A stretch of DNA of 64,000 nt from Immundisolibacter sp. (GCF_014359565.1 NZ_JACIZD010000004.1:62001-126000); one strand, 5' to 3'; positions 32,974 to 42,437 are shown, counted from the stretch's first letter. Translations and numbers: made by a program. The notes: generated by a model from the sequence alone, not told the origin.

Positions 32974-33032
32974 GGCAGACACACGCATGCCCTGGCGAGG
33001 GCCCCCAGTACGCACACTCACTCAGACAACAA

Positions 33033-33069
33033 GGCCGCGGCGGCAAGCCTGCGCGGCCGCCCGTTACTG
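33033..33069 (+). terminator. Hairpin in the leuA leader, possible attenuator
   Basis: GGCCGCG (33033-33039) pairs with CGCGGCC (33052-33058) and an inner GG/CC pair is possible. It is followed by GCCCGTTACTGTT, a broken U tract. It ends 26 nt before the leuA GTG and just before its GGAG ribosome-binding site (33074-33077), so it could act by termination or by hiding the ribosome-binding site. Confidence 0.45.
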
Positions 33070-33084
33070 TTCCGGAGACCGGTC

Positions 33085-34623
33085 GTGAGCAAGGACAAAC
33101 TGATCATTTTCGACACCACCATGCGCGACGGCGAGCAAAGCCCCGGCGCCGCCATGAGCCGCGAGGACAAGCTGCGCATCGCCCGCGCCCTGGAGCGGCT
33201 GAAGGTCGACGTCATCGAGGCCGGCTTCCCGGCCTCCAGCCCCGGCGATTTCGCCTCCGTGAAGGCGGTGGCCGAGATCATCAAGGACGCGCGTGTGTGT
33301 GCCCTGGCGCGCACCGGCGATGCCGACATCGACCGCGCCGCGGAGGCCATCAAGCCGGCGGCGGCGCCGCGCATCCACACCTTCATCGCCACCTCGCCGC
33401 TGCACATGGAAAAGAAGCTGCGCATGACGCCCGACCAGGTGGTCGAGGCGGCGGTGCGGGCGGTCAAGCGGGCGCGCCAGTACACGGACGACGTTGAGTT
33501 CTCGGCCGAGGACGCCGGGCGCTCGGAGATGGAATTCCTGTGCCGCATCTTCGAGGCGGTGATCGACGCCGGTGCCACCACCATCAACGTGCCGGACACG
33601 GTCGGCTACAACCTGCCGCAGCAGTTCGGCGAGAAGTTCCGCTACCTGATCGAGAACATCCCCAACTCGGACAAGGCCATCTTCTCGGCCCACTGCCACA
33701 ACGATCTGGGCCTTGCCGTGGCCAATTCGCTGGCCGCCGTGATGGCCGGCGCCCGGCAAGTGGAATGCGCCGTCAACGGCCTTGGCGAGCGGGCCGGCAA
33801 CGCGGCGCTGGAGGAGATCGTCATGGCCGTGCGCACGCGCCAGGACCTGTTCCCCTGCGACGTGGGCGTCGACACCCGGCACTTGCTGGCCTGCTCGAAG
33901 CTGGTGGCCGCCATCACCGGCTTTCACGTGCAGCCGAACAAGGCCATCGTGGGTCTGAACGCCTTCGCGCACGAGTCCGGCATTCACCAGGACGGCGTGC
34001 TCAAGAGCCGCGAGACCTACGAGATCATGCGCGCGCAGGACGTCGGCTGGCAGGACAACCGCCTGACGCTGGGCAAGCTGTCCGGGCGCAACGCCTTCAA
34101 GCAGCGCATGACCGCGCTCGGCTTCGAGTTCGCCAGCCAGGAAGAAATGGCCGAAGCCTTTCGGCGCTTCAAGGAGCTGGCCGACAAGAAGCGCGAGATC
34201 TTCGACGAGGACCTGATGGCGCTGGTCACGGACATGGACCTGAGCCAGGCCAACGAGCGCATCAAGCTGGTCGGCATGAAGGCCTGTGCCGAGATCGGCG
34301 AGACGCCGCAGGCCACCGTATCGCTGGTCGTCGACGGCGAGGAGCGCAGCGCCACCGCCGAAGGCGACGGTTCGGTGGACGCCACCTTCAAGGCCATCGA
34401 GGCAATCGTGAATTCCGGCGCGCAGCTGCAGCTGTACTCGGTGCAGAGCATCACCTCCGGCACCGACGCGCAGGGCGAGGTCAGCGTGCGCCTGGCGCGC
34501 GACGGCATGGCCGTGAACGGTTCCGGCTCCGATACCGACATCGTGATCGCGTCGGCCAAGGCCTACGTCAACTGCCTGAACCTGGTGCTGGCGGCGCGCT
34601 CGCACGCCGCGGCGGGGGTCTGA
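33085..34623 (+). CDS. leuA: 2-isopropylmalate synthase
   Basis: LeuA condenses acetyl-CoA with 2-ketoisovalerate, the first step of leucine synthesis, and is feedback-inhibited by leucine. The 512-residue protein is full length: the catalytic barrel with [12 protein letters not shown] at residues 10-21, metal-binding [12 protein letters not shown] near 203, [11 protein letters not shown] near 235, then the C-terminal regulatory (LeuA dimer) domain from about 390. The GTG start at 33085 has GGAG 7 bp upstream. It stands alone, without leuCDB in the window, and has a long leader with possible attenuation. Confidence 0.96.
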   Translation: MSKDKLIIFDTTMRDGEQSPGAAMSREDKLRIARALERLKVDVIEAGFPASSPGDFASVKAVAEIIKDARVCALARTGDADIDRAAEAIKPAAAPRIHTFIATSPLHMEKKLRMTPDQVVEAAVRAVKRARQYTDDVEFSAEDAGRSEMEFLCRIFEAVIDAGATTINVPDTVGYNLPQQFGEKFRYLIENIPNSDKAIFSAHCHNDLGLAVANSLAAVMAGARQVECAVNGLGERAGNAALEEIVMAVRTRQDLFPCDVGVDTRHLLACSKLVAAITGFHVQPNKAIVGLNAFAHESGIHQDGVLKSRETYEIMRAQDVGWQDNRLTLGKLSGRNAFKQRMTALGFEFASQEEMAEAFRRFKELADKKREIFDEDLMALVTDMDLSQANERIKLVGMKACAEIGETPQATVSLVVDGEERSATAEGDGSVDATFKAIEAIVNSGAQLQLYSVQSITSGTDAQGEVSVRLARDGMAVNGSGSDTDIVIASAKAYVNCLNLVLAARSHAAAGV

Positions 34624-34638
34624 CCGGCGGCAGTCGCA

Positions 34639-34675
34639 CGCGGGCCGGATGCACAGGCGCCCGGCCCGCGCTTTA
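34639..34675 (+). terminator. Terminator hairpin after leuA
   Basis: A perfect 10-bp GC stem, CGCGGGCCGG (34639-34648) and CCGGCCCGCG (34661-34670), has a 12-nt loop and is followed by CTTTA. It sits 15 bp after the leuA stop and separates leuA from the E1 genes, though the short U tract may allow read-through. Confidence 0.6.
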
Positions 34676-34738
34676 CCTGCCGCCGCATCGGTGCGAGATT
34701 TCCGGCGCCTCGAAATCACCCGCCAGGCACGCCTGCCC

Positions 34739-35737
34739 ATGTCCACGCCCGATCCTGCCACGCAGCTCGAAATGTACCGGCGCATGCTGCGCATCCGGCG
34801 TTTCGACGAGACCGTCAAGACGCTGTTCGGCCGTGGCCGCATCCCCGGCTCGGTGCACCTGTCGATCGGCCAGGAGGCCGAGGTCGTCGGCGCCTGCATG
34901 GCCCTGCGCACTGACGACACCATGGTCGGCAACCACCGCTCGCACGGCCACCCCATCGGCAAGGGCGCGGCGCTGGGTCCGCTGCTGGCGGAGATCCTCG
35001 GCAAGGCCACCGGCGTGAACGGCGGCAAGGGCGGCTCAATGCACCTGGCCGATTTTTCGGTCGGCAGCCTGGGCGAGAGCAGCATCGTCGGCTCCGGCCT
35101 GCCGGTGGCGGTCGGCGCCGCACTGGGCGCCAAAATGCAGGGCAGCGACCGCGTGTGTTTGTGTTTCTTCGGCGACGGCGCCTCGAACGAGGGCTATTTC
35201 CACGAGGCGCTGAACATGGCCAGCGCCTGGCAGGTGCCGGTGGTGTTCCTGTGCGAGAACAACGGCTACGGCGTGACTACCGCGTTCAGCAGCATCAGCC
35301 GCGTGCCGGACGTGGCAGCCCGCGCGGCGGCCTACGGGATTCCCGGCCAGATCGTCGACGGCCAGGACGCGCTGGCTGTCCATGCTGCCGTCGCGCAGGC
35401 CGTGCAAGGCGCCCGCGACGGCGCCGGTCCCAGCCTGATCGAGGCCAAGACCTACCGCTACCCGCACCACTCCGAAGGTCCGCTGTACGACGCCATCGCC
35501 TACCGGGACGCATCGGAACTGGCCGCCTGGCAGGCGCGCGATCCATTGCCGCTGTTCGCCCGGCATCTTGAAGACACCGGCATCGCTGACACGGCAACAC
35601 TGACCAGCATCGAGCACGCCATCACCGCCGAGGTCGCCGCGGCGCTCGAATTCGCCGAACAAAGCCCCTGGCCGGATCCGGCCGAGGCCCACCGCGGCCT
35701 GTACCGCACGCCGATTGCGGGTTTCGACCATGCGTGA
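34739..35737 (+). CDS. 2-oxoacid (acetoin/pyruvate-type) dehydrogenase E1, alpha subunit
   Basis: The thiamine-diphosphate-binding alpha subunit of a heterotetrameric E1. The 332-residue protein shows YRRMLRIRRFDETV at the N-terminus, SIGQEAEVVGA near 45, and the ThDP motif CFFGDGASNEGYFHEALN ending in CENNGYGV (about residues 142-175). The start at 34739 (MSTPDPATQ) is chosen; an upstream ATG at 34649 would overlap the terminator hairpin. Family members act on pyruvate, acetoin or branched-chain 2-oxoacids and the sequence alone does not settle which. It overlaps the beta-subunit gene by 8 bp. Confidence 0.9.
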   Translation: MSTPDPATQLEMYRRMLRIRRFDETVKTLFGRGRIPGSVHLSIGQEAEVVGACMALRTDDTMVGNHRSHGHPIGKGAALGPLLAEILGKATGVNGGKGGSMHLADFSVGSLGESSIVGSGLPVAVGAALGAKMQGSDRVCLCFFGDGASNEGYFHEALNMASAWQVPVVFLCENNGYGVTTAFSSISRVPDVAARAAAYGIPGQIVDGQDALAVHAAVAQAVQGARDGAGPSLIEAKTYRYPHHSEGPLYDAIAYRDASELAAWQARDPLPLFARHLEDTGIADTATLTSIEHAITAEVAAALEFAEQSPWPDPAEAHRGLYRTPIAGFDHA

Positions 35738-36701
35738 ACTGACCTTTCTCGAGGCCATCCGCGAGGCGCAGGAGCAGGAGATGGCGCGCGATCCGCGCGT
35801 GTTCATCCTGGGCGAGGACGTGTCCTTCAACGTCTACGGCAGCACCGGCGGTCTGGCCGAGCGCTTCGGCCTGGAGCGGGTGCGCGACACGCCGATCAGC
35901 GAGGCCGGCTTCACCGGCGTGGCGATCGGCGCGGCGCTGGTCGGCATGCGGCCGATCGTGGATTTCACCATCGCCTCGTTCATGTACCTGGCCATGGACC
36001 AGCTGGTCAGCATGGCCGCCAAGACCGCCTACATGTACGGCGGGCAGGCGCACGTACCGGCGGTGTTCCGCGCCGCGCTGTTCTACAACGGCGGCCTGGC
36101 GGCGCAGCACTCGGACCGCAACTACGCCATGTTCATGCAGGTGCCTGGCCTGAGGATCGCCGTGCCGAGCACGCCCCACGACGCCAAGGGACTGCTCAAG
36201 ACCGCCGTGCGCGACGACGATCCGGTGCTCATGTTCGAGGATGGCGCGCTGTGGGGCAGCCGCGGCGAGGTGCCGCAGGACGATTACCTGATCCCGTTCG
36301 GGCAGGCGGCCGTGCGCCGCGAGGGCAGCGACCTGACCGTCGTGGCCATCGGCTCGCGCGTGCGCGAGGCACTGACGGCCGCCGACACGCTGGCCCGGGA
36401 GGGCATCTCGCTGGAGGTCATCGACCCGCGCACGCTGGTGCCGCTGGACTGCCCGACGATCCTGGCATCAGTCGCGAAAACCGGCCGCGCACTGGTGGTG
36501 GACGTGGGCCACAAAAGCTGTGGCGTGGCCAGCGAAATCCTCGCCACCATCGCCGAGGACGGCTTCTGGTCCCTGCGCGCGCCGCTGCGGCGCCTGACCG
36601 CGCCGGACATGCAGATACCGTTCTCGCCGGCGCTCGAAAAAGGCTTCTACCCGGACGCGGCGCAGATCGTGGACGCCGCCCGGCGCCTGCTACAGGAATA
36701 A
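35730..36701 (+). CDS. 2-oxoacid (acetoin/pyruvate-type) dehydrogenase E1, beta subunit
   Basis: The 323-residue beta subunit pairs with the alpha chain to form E1. Seen: LTFLEAIREAQEQEM, ILGEDVSFNVYGSTGGL, TPISEAGFTGVAIGAAL near residue 55 (the Glu that activates ThDP) and the C-terminal transketolase-like domain with VIDPRTLVPLD and DVGHKSCGVASE. The ATG at 35730 starts inside the alpha gene. Usually E2 and E3 genes would follow; here the next gene is gspM on the opposite strand and the E2 gene lies 10 kb away. Confidence 0.92.
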   Translation: MRELTFLEAIREAQEQEMARDPRVFILGEDVSFNVYGSTGGLAERFGLERVRDTPISEAGFTGVAIGAALVGMRPIVDFTIASFMYLAMDQLVSMAAKTAYMYGGQAHVPAVFRAALFYNGGLAAQHSDRNYAMFMQVPGLRIAVPSTPHDAKGLLKTAVRDDDPVLMFEDGALWGSRGEVPQDDYLIPFGQAAVRREGSDLTVVAIGSRVREALTAADTLAREGISLEVIDPRTLVPLDCPTILASVAKTGRALVVDVGHKSCGVASEILATIAEDGFWSLRAPLRRLTAPDMQIPFSPALEKGFYPDAAQIVDAARRLLQE

Positions 36702-36731
36702 CAACGTCCGGCCGCTGCGCCGGCCCGGCCA

Positions 36732-37226
36732 TCACTCGCGCGCCGTCGCGCGGGCATTGACCAGGCCGGGACCTGCGCCCGGTCCCAGACCCAGCGACTC
36801 CACCGCCACGCCCTGGGCGGCCAGTTCGGCCAACCAGGCCAGCACGCCGTCCGCCGGTGCATCGTTCAGCCACAGCTTGACGCTGCCGTCCGCGGCCGGC
36901 TCCAGCCTCGACAGATGCTCGCCCAGACCCGCCGCGCGCAGGCTGGCGTCCAGGCGCACCGGCAGCGGAACGCCGGCTGGCGCGCCCGCCGCCGGTTGCC
37001 GGGCGCGCAGCGCCTGCACCTGCGGCGCCAGCTGTTGCAGCCAGGCAAGGTCGGCGCGCAGGCGGGCATTTTCGGCGCGCAGGCGCTCGCGCGCCGCCTG
37101 CCACGGCGACCACAGCAGGCCGTAACCGAGCAGCAGCGCCAGCACGGCCGCGGCCAACAGCAGCAAGCGCTGTTCGCGCGGTGCGAGCTGGCGCCAGCGC
37201 GCGGTCAGAGCCGGCCAGCGACTCAT
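36732..37226 (-). CDS. gspM: Type II secretion protein GspM
   Basis: A 164-residue inner-membrane component of the T2SS assembly platform that binds GspL. It has a short cytosolic N-terminus, one membrane helix (LLLLAAAVLALLLGYGLLW, about residues 22-40), a coiled-coil-like segment rich in Arg, Glu and Leu, and a periplasmic ferredoxin-like domain. The sequence is divergent as in all GspM proteins; identity rests on topology and its place at the end of the gsp operon after gspL. Confidence 0.85.
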   Translation of the reverse strand: MSRWPALTARWRQLAPREQRLLLLAAAVLALLLGYGLLWSPWQAARERLRAENARLRADLAWLQQLAPQVQALRARQPAAGAPAGVPLPVRLDASLRAAGLGEHLSRLEPAADGSVKLWLNDAPADGVLAWLAELAAQGVAVESLGLGPGAGPGLVNARATARE

Positions 37227-38380
37227 GGCCCCTCCTGCCGCGCCACAGCGCTGGCGCCGGGCGCCGGGCGCAGTACCAGTCGCGTGCGCACCACGCCGCC
37301 TTCGGCCACCGCCATCGGAAGCTCGGCCTTTACCGCGCGCTCGGCCGCGAGGCGGGTTCGCAAGGCCTCCACCGCCGCCACGTCCGGCAGGCCGAATTCC
37401 AGCGTCAGGGCACCGTCCCGGTAATCGAGTGCGGTCAGCGTCTGCCCGGGCGGCAGCGCACGCACCGCCACGGTCAGCAGCGGCAGCGCGCCGCCGCGGG
37501 CGCCCCGATCCAGCAATTTCAGGCGCCGCTCGGCCTGCGCCCGCAGGCTGACCGGGCGACCTTCTTCGGGAAACAGGCGCGTGAATTCCTCACCGATGGC
37601 GGTCCGCAGGGCAGCGTTCTGCCGGCCAAGGCGCGCCGTTTCGAGCAGCCCGCCGGCCAGCAGCAGCGCCAGCCACAGTCCGGCCAGCACCGCCGCCGGG
37701 CGCCACGGCCGCCACTGGCCGGGCGGCCGCGCCGGTGCGTAGGCGCCCTGCAGCAAGTCGGGGCTGGCCGGCGTGGGGGTGAGGCAAAGCGCCTGCTCGG
37801 CGGGCACGGCGATTACCTCGGCATCGACTTCGGGCGGCGGCCCGCCTGGCGTTTGCAGCCAACGCAGGTTCGCCGGAGCCAAGGCCGCCAGCAGAGGCCC
37901 GATCTCCTGCGGGGCGCCACACAGGCTGGCCTGGGCGCCCAGGCGCGCGGTCAGGCAAGTGGGCTCAGCCAGCACGGTACAGGCGTCGACCGGCAGCAGG
38001 GCCGCCAGCGGCGTGATGCCGGCGACCTTCAGCCCCGCTTCGCGCAGGCGGGCAAGCGCGGCATCGAGCTGCGCACGGCCGATCACGGCCAGCTCGGTCA
38101 GGCCGTCGGCGCGGCGCTTGCCGACCGCCACCTGCACGGCGTCCAGATCGCTCGCCAGTTGATCCTCGAGCGCAAACATCGCCGCCCGGGCCAGCCGGGC
38201 GGCCGGCAGGCGCGGCAGGGTCTGCGCACTGACCCACACCTGCGGCGCGGCCAGCACGACGCCCACCGGCTCCCCGCCGGCGGCACTCGCGGCGGCCGCG
38301 GTATCGCCCTGCTGCAGCGCGCCGCGCTCGAGCCACTGCCAGGCATCGGCGCCATCCCAGCGGAAATACTGCAGCGCCAT
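37223..38380 (-). CDS. gspL: Type II secretion protein GspL
   Basis: GspL recruits the GspE ATPase to the inner membrane. The 385-residue protein has a cytosolic actin-like region (AMFALEDQLASDLDAVQVAVG near residue 70), a membrane span (AAVLAGLWLALLLAGGLLE, about 235) and a periplasmic domain with LKLLDRGARGGALPLLTVAV and the DYRDGALTLEF beta segment near the end. It overlaps gspM by 4 bp and abuts gspK. Confidence 0.9.
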   Translation of the reverse strand: MALQYFRWDGADAWQWLERGALQQGDTAAAASAAGGEPVGVVLAAPQVWVSAQTLPRLPAARLARAAMFALEDQLASDLDAVQVAVGKRRADGLTELAVIGRAQLDAALARLREAGLKVAGITPLAALLPVDACTVLAEPTCLTARLGAQASLCGAPQEIGPLLAALAPANLRWLQTPGGPPPEVDAEVIAVPAEQALCLTPTPASPDLLQGAYAPARPPGQWRPWRPAAVLAGLWLALLLAGGLLETARLGRQNAALRTAIGEEFTRLFPEEGRPVSLRAQAERRLKLLDRGARGGALPLLTVAVRALPPGQTLTALDYRDGALTLEFGLPDVAAVEALRTRLAAERAVKAELPMAVAEGGVVRTRLVLRPAPGASAVARQEGP

Positions 38381-39294
38381 CAGCCCGCCACCTGCTCGCG
38401 GCGCCGGCGCACGCGCACCCGACCGTCCTGCACCTGCAGCAGGCTGTCGCGCTGCAGGAGCAGTTGGTCGAGCGTGACTTGCGCCCGCACCGTGAACCAG
38501 TCCGAACGCACCGTGAGCCCGCCGCCGTCCAGCAGCACGCCGCTGAGCGCCGGGTCCGCCAAGAAGGCGTCGAGACTGGCAAACGGCGTGGCCGCGGCGC
38601 GCGCGGCAAGATCGCGTGCCTGGCCCGGGCGCAGACCCTCGGCCAGCGCCATCAGCAGCAGCGGCGGCGCGCTGTTGACGTTGATCCCCGCCTGTGCCGG
38701 CAGGGCACAGACCAGCGGCGCCAGCGCGGCGTAGGCCTCGGCGTCCATGGCCGGCAGCAGGCGCAGCTCGGAGACGTCGCCCAGCGGCGCGTTGGGCGTG
38801 CGCATGGGCGGCCGGCGACGGCTGTAAACATCGTCCTCGGCGCCGGCAAAGCGCGCGTTGGTGTCCTCGTCCAGCCAGTCGAGCAGCTGGTCGGCGATGT
38901 CGGGCGGCAGGTCCAGCAGCTCCAGCAGGCGCCGCAAGCGCTGTTCGGCCAGGTCCGTCTCACCGGGCGGCAGCGACAGGACGTTCAGGTTGAAACAGCC
39001 CTGTGCGTCCTGGACCTGCGCCTGGCCCGGCAGGTCCAGCGGCCAGGGCAGCTCGATGCGTACCGGTGACGGCGCCGCTGCATCCGACGGTGCCGGCCGC
39101 AGCCGAGCCATCGCCAGATACTCGCCGGCGGTCAGGTACTCGCTGGCCTGCGCGCGGCGCAGGACGTTGCTGCTGCGGCGGATGGCAAATTCCTCGTTCG
39201 AGGCCACCGCCACCGCCACCACGGTGGCGATCGTCATCAGCAGCAGGGCGAGGATCAGGGCCACGCCGCGCTGGCGCTGCGGGGAACGCATCAT
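38380..39294 (-). CDS. gspK: Minor pseudopilin GspK
   Basis: GspK caps the pseudopilus tip. The 304-residue protein has a prepilin-like leader, RQRGVALILALLLMTI, with the cleavage-site Gly and, as typical of GspK, no Glu at mature position 5. The helix-hairpin-helix-containing body includes FNLNVLS, LLDWLDEDTNARFAGAEDD (near residue 130) and ALVCALPAQAGINVNSAPP (near 190). ATG codons at 39294 and 39291 both fit; 39294 overlaps the gspJ stop in ATGA style. Confidence 0.92.
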   Translation of the reverse strand: MMRSPQRQRGVALILALLLMTIATVVAVAVASNEEFAIRRSSNVLRRAQASEYLTAGEYLAMARLRPAPSDAAAPSPVRIELPWPLDLPGQAQVQDAQGCFNLNVLSLPPGETDLAEQRLRRLLELLDLPPDIADQLLDWLDEDTNARFAGAEDDVYSRRRPPMRTPNAPLGDVSELRLLPAMDAEAYAALAPLVCALPAQAGINVNSAPPLLLMALAEGLRPGQARDLAARAAATPFASLDAFLADPALSGVLLDGGGLTVRSDWFTVRAQVTLDQLLLQRDSLLQVQDGRVRVRRRREQVAG

Positions 39295-39836
39295 GCGTCC
39301 CCCGCGACCACGAACAGCCACTCGATCGGGCCGAACGGCCGGCCATCGAGCCTTACCGACACGGCCCGCTCAGTCCGACCCGTCTCGATGCCGACCGCGA
39401 AGCGCTGTACCTCGTCCAGCACGCGCTGCGAACGCGGCCGGCTGCCCGGCACCCGGTCCAGCACCGGCCAGGCATCGCGGTACAGCACGCCGTTTCGCAC
39501 CTGCCAGCGCACGCGCTGCAGCTGCGCGCGCGGCTGATCGAGCGGGTTGCTCCAGGCTCCCTGGGTGATCTCGAGGCTGCCGTCCGGCGCCCGGCGCAGC
39601 GGCGGCTCCGGATCGCCCAGTTCGTCCCGCACCGGGCGCGCCACCAGCGCCTGACAATCGCGCTCCAGCAGGGAGTAAGCCAGCTGCAGGCGGCCGAGCG
39701 CCTCGGCCCGACTGGCGAGCTGTTCGCGCGCGGACAGCAGCCGCGCCAGGCTGCCGTAGGCGAGCGTCGCCAGCACCGCGAACACCGCCAGGGCAACCAC
39801 CAGTTCGAGCAGCGTGAAGCCGCGGGCCGTCCTCAC
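39291..39836 (-). CDS. gspJ: Minor pseudopilin GspJ
   Basis: A 181-residue minor pseudopilin of the tip complex with GspI and GspK. Its class III leader is RGFTLLELVVALAVFAVLA: the prepilin peptidase GspO should cut after Gly and methylate the Phe, and Glu5 is present. A globular domain rich in beta strands follows, ending PFGPIEWLFVVAGDA. It overlaps gspI by 4 bp. Confidence 0.93.
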   Translation of the reverse strand: MRTARGFTLLELVVALAVFAVLATLAYGSLARLLSAREQLASRAEALGRLQLAYSLLERDCQALVARPVRDELGDPEPPLRRAPDGSLEITQGAWSNPLDQPRAQLQRVRWQVRNGVLYRDAWPVLDRVPGSRPRSQRVLDEVQRFAVGIETGRTERAVSVRLDGRPFGPIEWLFVVAGDA

Positions 39837-40270
39837 GGCGGCGGCTCCGGTACCGGCCCCGATGCCCCAGCGGGCGCCGGCTGCTGCGGCGACTCGGCCC
39901 CTGGCAGCGGCTCCACCGTCGGCAGCGGCAGGAATCCGGTCAGGCGCGCCAAAACTTCATCCTCGCCGACCCGATGCACCACCAGCTCAAGCCGCCGCAA
40001 CGCTTCCTCGTCGTGAGCCTGCACCGTGACCTGCAATCGCTCCCCCGCCATTGCCTGCTGCCGCTCGACGTGATCGCCCGGCAGACCGTCCAGACGCAGC
40101 CGCCCGAGCGTGTTGTGCGCCGCCCAGGTGGCAAAGGTGCGCTCCTCAAGGCCCCGTTGCCGGCGCGCCGCGCCGCCGATCGCCGCCGTGGCGGCCGCCA
40201 GCGTGACCGCCACCACCACCAGCGCGATCAGCACCTCCAGCAGCGTGAAGCCGCGCATCGGCCCGTGCAT
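39833..40270 (-). CDS. gspI: Minor pseudopilin GspI
   Basis: A 145-residue minor pseudopilin that nucleates the tip complex. The leader is MHGPMRGFTLLEVLIALVVV, with canonical Gly and Glu5, followed by a helical spine and a small beta domain with FATWAAHNTLGRLRL near residue 50 and a Pro-rich C-terminus. The ATG at 40270 overlaps the gspH TGA; the internal ATG at 40258 is an alternative. Confidence 0.92.
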   Translation of the reverse strand: MHGPMRGFTLLEVLIALVVVAVTLAAATAAIGGAARRQRGLEERTFATWAAHNTLGRLRLDGLPGDHVERQQAMAGERLQVTVQAHDEEALRRLELVVHRVGEDEVLARLTGFLPLPTVEPLPGAESPQQPAPAGASGPVPEPPP

Positions 40271-40776
40271 CAGCCGGCGACCTCGGGCGCGGTCACGGCA
40301 ATTTCTCCGTCGGCCTGCGCACACACCTGCCAGGCGCGCTGCTCGCGGCCCTCGACGGCGACGCAAAACGGCGTCGCCTCGCCGCTCGACAGCAGAAAGA
40401 CCTGCGGCCGGTCGACGCCGTCCAGGCTTTCTTCCAGCGCCACCGGGTAGCCGTCGACGCGCAGCGTCAGCTGCTGGCCTGCGCTCAGCCGGCGCGCCCG
40501 CAGCGGCTGGCGACCGGTCAGGGGCCGCCAGGTCTTGCCCGACAACTGCATGAAGTCGTAGCCGTCCGCGGCCAGGCGCAGGCCGAACTCGCGCCCGTCC
40601 AGCACCGCCTCGTCGTGCGCCAGGCGCAGCGCCGCCGCCAGCGTGCGGGCGTCCTGCTCCAGCCGCGCCGCGGCGCCGCCATCGCCCAGCGACAGGCGCG
40701 CGAACGACAGGATCACACCGATCAGCGCCAGCACGACCACCAGTTCGAGCAGGGTGAAGGCGCGCTGACGGTGCAT
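40270..40776 (-). CDS. gspH: Minor pseudopilin GspH with an unusual cleavage site
   Basis: A 168-residue pseudopilin. The leader is MHRQRAFTLLELVVVLALIG: the residue before the mature Phe is Ala and not the near-universal Gly, while Glu5 is intact. The rest follows GspH: LRLAHDEAVLDGREFGLRL near residue 55 and a C-terminal beta domain ending ITVTAPEVAG-like. The ATG at 40776 lies 10 bp after gspG. Prepilin peptidases tolerate Ala at -1 in some substrates, usually with lower efficiency. Confidence 0.9.
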   Translation of the reverse strand: MHRQRAFTLLELVVVLALIGVILSFARLSLGDGGAAARLEQDARTLAAALRLAHDEAVLDGREFGLRLAADGYDFMQLSGKTWRPLTGRQPLRARRLSAGQQLTLRVDGYPVALEESLDGVDRPQVFLLSSGEATPFCVAVEGREQRAWQVCAQADGEIAVTAPEVAG

Positions 40777-40786
40777 CGACACAGGC

Positions 40787-41224
40787 TCAGGGCTTCGCCC
40801 AGTTGCCAAGATCGGCATTCACGCCCTCGCCGCCTTCCTGGCCGTCGGCGCCGTAGCTCCAGATGTCGATCTCGCCGTGCAGGCCGGGGTTCAGGTACTG
40901 GTAGTCGCGGCCCCACGGGTCCTGCGGCATGCGGTCGAGGTAACCGCCGGCCTTCCAGTTGGGCGCCGGCGGCTCGCCGGAGGGCTTCTCGACCAGCGCC
41001 TTCAGGCCCTGGTCGGTGCCCGGATACACGTGGTTGTCCAGGCGGTACAGGTTCAGGGCCGCCTCGATGGCCTGGATGTCCTGCCGGGCCTTGATGACCC
41101 GCGCCTCGTCCGGGCGGCCCATGATCTTGGGCACCACCAGCGCCGCCAGGATGCCCAGGATGACCACCACCACCATCACCTCGATGAGGGTGAAACCGCT
41201 CTCACTCCGCTTGTCAGCACGCAT
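40787..41224 (-). CDS. gspG: Major pseudopilin GspG
   Basis: The main subunit of the T2SS pseudopilus. The 145-residue protein has the leader [20 protein letters not shown] (Gly/Phe cleavage, Glu5), [34 protein letters not shown] near residue 62, and the Ca-binding-loop region [12 protein letters not shown] followed by [15 protein letters not shown]. These are all GspG hallmarks. The ATG at 41224 overlaps the gspF stop; the open frame extends far upstream across gspF but is not GspG there. Confidence 0.97.
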   Translation of the reverse strand: MRADKRSESGFTLIEVMVVVVILGILAALVVPKIMGRPDEARVIKARQDIQAIEAALNLYRLDNHVYPGTDQGLKALVEKPSGEPPAPNWKAGGYLDRMPQDPWGRDYQYLNPGLHGEIDIWSYGADGQEGGEGVNADLGNWAKP

Positions 41225-42435
41225 CACTTCACCAGTTGGTTGAGTTCGAAAATGGGCATCAGGATGGCCAGCACGATGACCAGCACCGCGCCGCCCATGG
41301 ACAGGATCAGCGCCGGCTCGAACACGCCCAGCAGCACCGCCACGGTGTTCTGCAAGGCCCGCTCCTGCAGGGTGACGGCGCGTTCGAGCATGGCACCCAG
41401 TTCGCCGCCGGCCTCGCCGCTGGCGATCAAGCGCAGGCTCATGGCCGGCAGCAGGCGTTCGCGGCGCAGCGCCTGGTTCAGCGCCGCGCCCTCGCGCACG
41501 CGCTCCGCCGCTGCCTCGAAGCCCGCCCGCAGGTGCCGGTTGCCGACCACCCGCGCCGCCACGCGCAGCGCATCGACCAGATTCACGCCGGCACCGACCA
41601 GCGTGCCCAGCGTGCCGGTGAAGCGCGCCTCGTCCAGACCCTGCATGAGCCGCCCGAGCAGCGGCAGGCGCAGCACGCCGGCCGCAAACCGCAGCCGCAG
41701 CGCCGGCACGCGCAGCAGCAGTCGCGTGCCGATCAGCGCCGCCGCCAGCGCCACCAGCAGCGCCAGCCCCCAGGTGCGCAGGAAGTCGCTGACCGCGATC
41801 ATGGCGCGCGTGATCCACGGCAGCGCTTGGCCCATGCGGTCGAACACCTGCACGATTTCCGGCACCACGTAGGTCAGCAGGCCGATCACGACGGCGATCG
41901 ACACCACCGTCAGCGTGGCCGGGTAGAACAGCGCCAGCATCACCCGCTGCTGCAGCGCCTGGCGCTGTTCCATGAAATCGGCCAGGCGATCCATGACCGG
42001 CCCCATGCGCCCGGCGGCCTCGCCGGCACTGACCGCGGCGCGGTAATACTCGGCAAAGCTGTGCGGGTGCTCGGCCAGCGCGGCGTTCAGGGAATGTCCC
42101 TCCAGCACGCGGCTGCGCACGGCGGTGAGCACGCGCTTCAGGCGCGGCGCCTCGGCCTGTTCGGCCACGCTGCGCAGGGTCTCTTCCAGCGGCAGGCCGC
42201 TGTCGACCATCACCGCCAGCTGGCGCGTCAGCAGCGCCAGTTCCTGGCCGTTCAGGTGCTCGCGGCGCAGCGCGAAGCCGGCCCCGGCGCGGCTGGCCCG
42301 CACCTCGGTCAGCTCCAGCGGCAGCAGGCCCTGACGGCGCAGCTCGGCGCGCGCCAGGCGCGCCGAGTCGGCCTCGATCAGGCCGCGCGTACTGGCGCCG
42401 TCCGGACGCGCCGCGGTGTATTGATAGGCGGCCAT
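41224..42435 (-). CDS. gspF: T2SS inner-membrane platform protein GspF
   Basis: A polytopic platform protein with two GspF/PilC repeats. The 403-residue protein starts [21 protein letters not shown], has [20 protein letters not shown] near residue 70 (first repeat), three membrane spans, and [20 protein letters not shown] near 270 (second repeat). The ATG at 42435 is preferred over GTG at 42441. It lies 2 bp downstream of gspE, whose ATPase it couples to pseudopilus growth. Confidence 0.95.
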   Translation of the reverse strand: MAAYQYTAARPDGASTRGLIEADSARLARAELRRQGLLPLELTEVRASRAGAGFALRREHLNGQELALLTRQLAVMVDSGLPLEETLRSVAEQAEAPRLKRVLTAVRSRVLEGHSLNAALAEHPHSFAEYYRAAVSAGEAAGRMGPVMDRLADFMEQRQALQQRVMLALFYPATLTVVSIAVVIGLLTYVVPEIVQVFDRMGQALPWITRAMIAVSDFLRTWGLALLVALAAALIGTRLLLRVPALRLRFAAGVLRLPLLGRLMQGLDEARFTGTLGTLVGAGVNLVDALRVAARVVGNRHLRAGFEAAAERVREGAALNQALRRERLLPAMSLRLIASGEAGGELGAMLERAVTLQERALQNTVAVLLGVFEPALILSMGGAVLVIVLAILMPIFELNQLVK

Positions 42436-42437
42436 GG

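Noticed and set aside
32763-33497. A 244-codon frame running from the leuA leader into leuA
   Set aside because: It is out of frame with leuA, Arg/Pro-rich and has no domain. The LeuA N-terminus starts at 33085.
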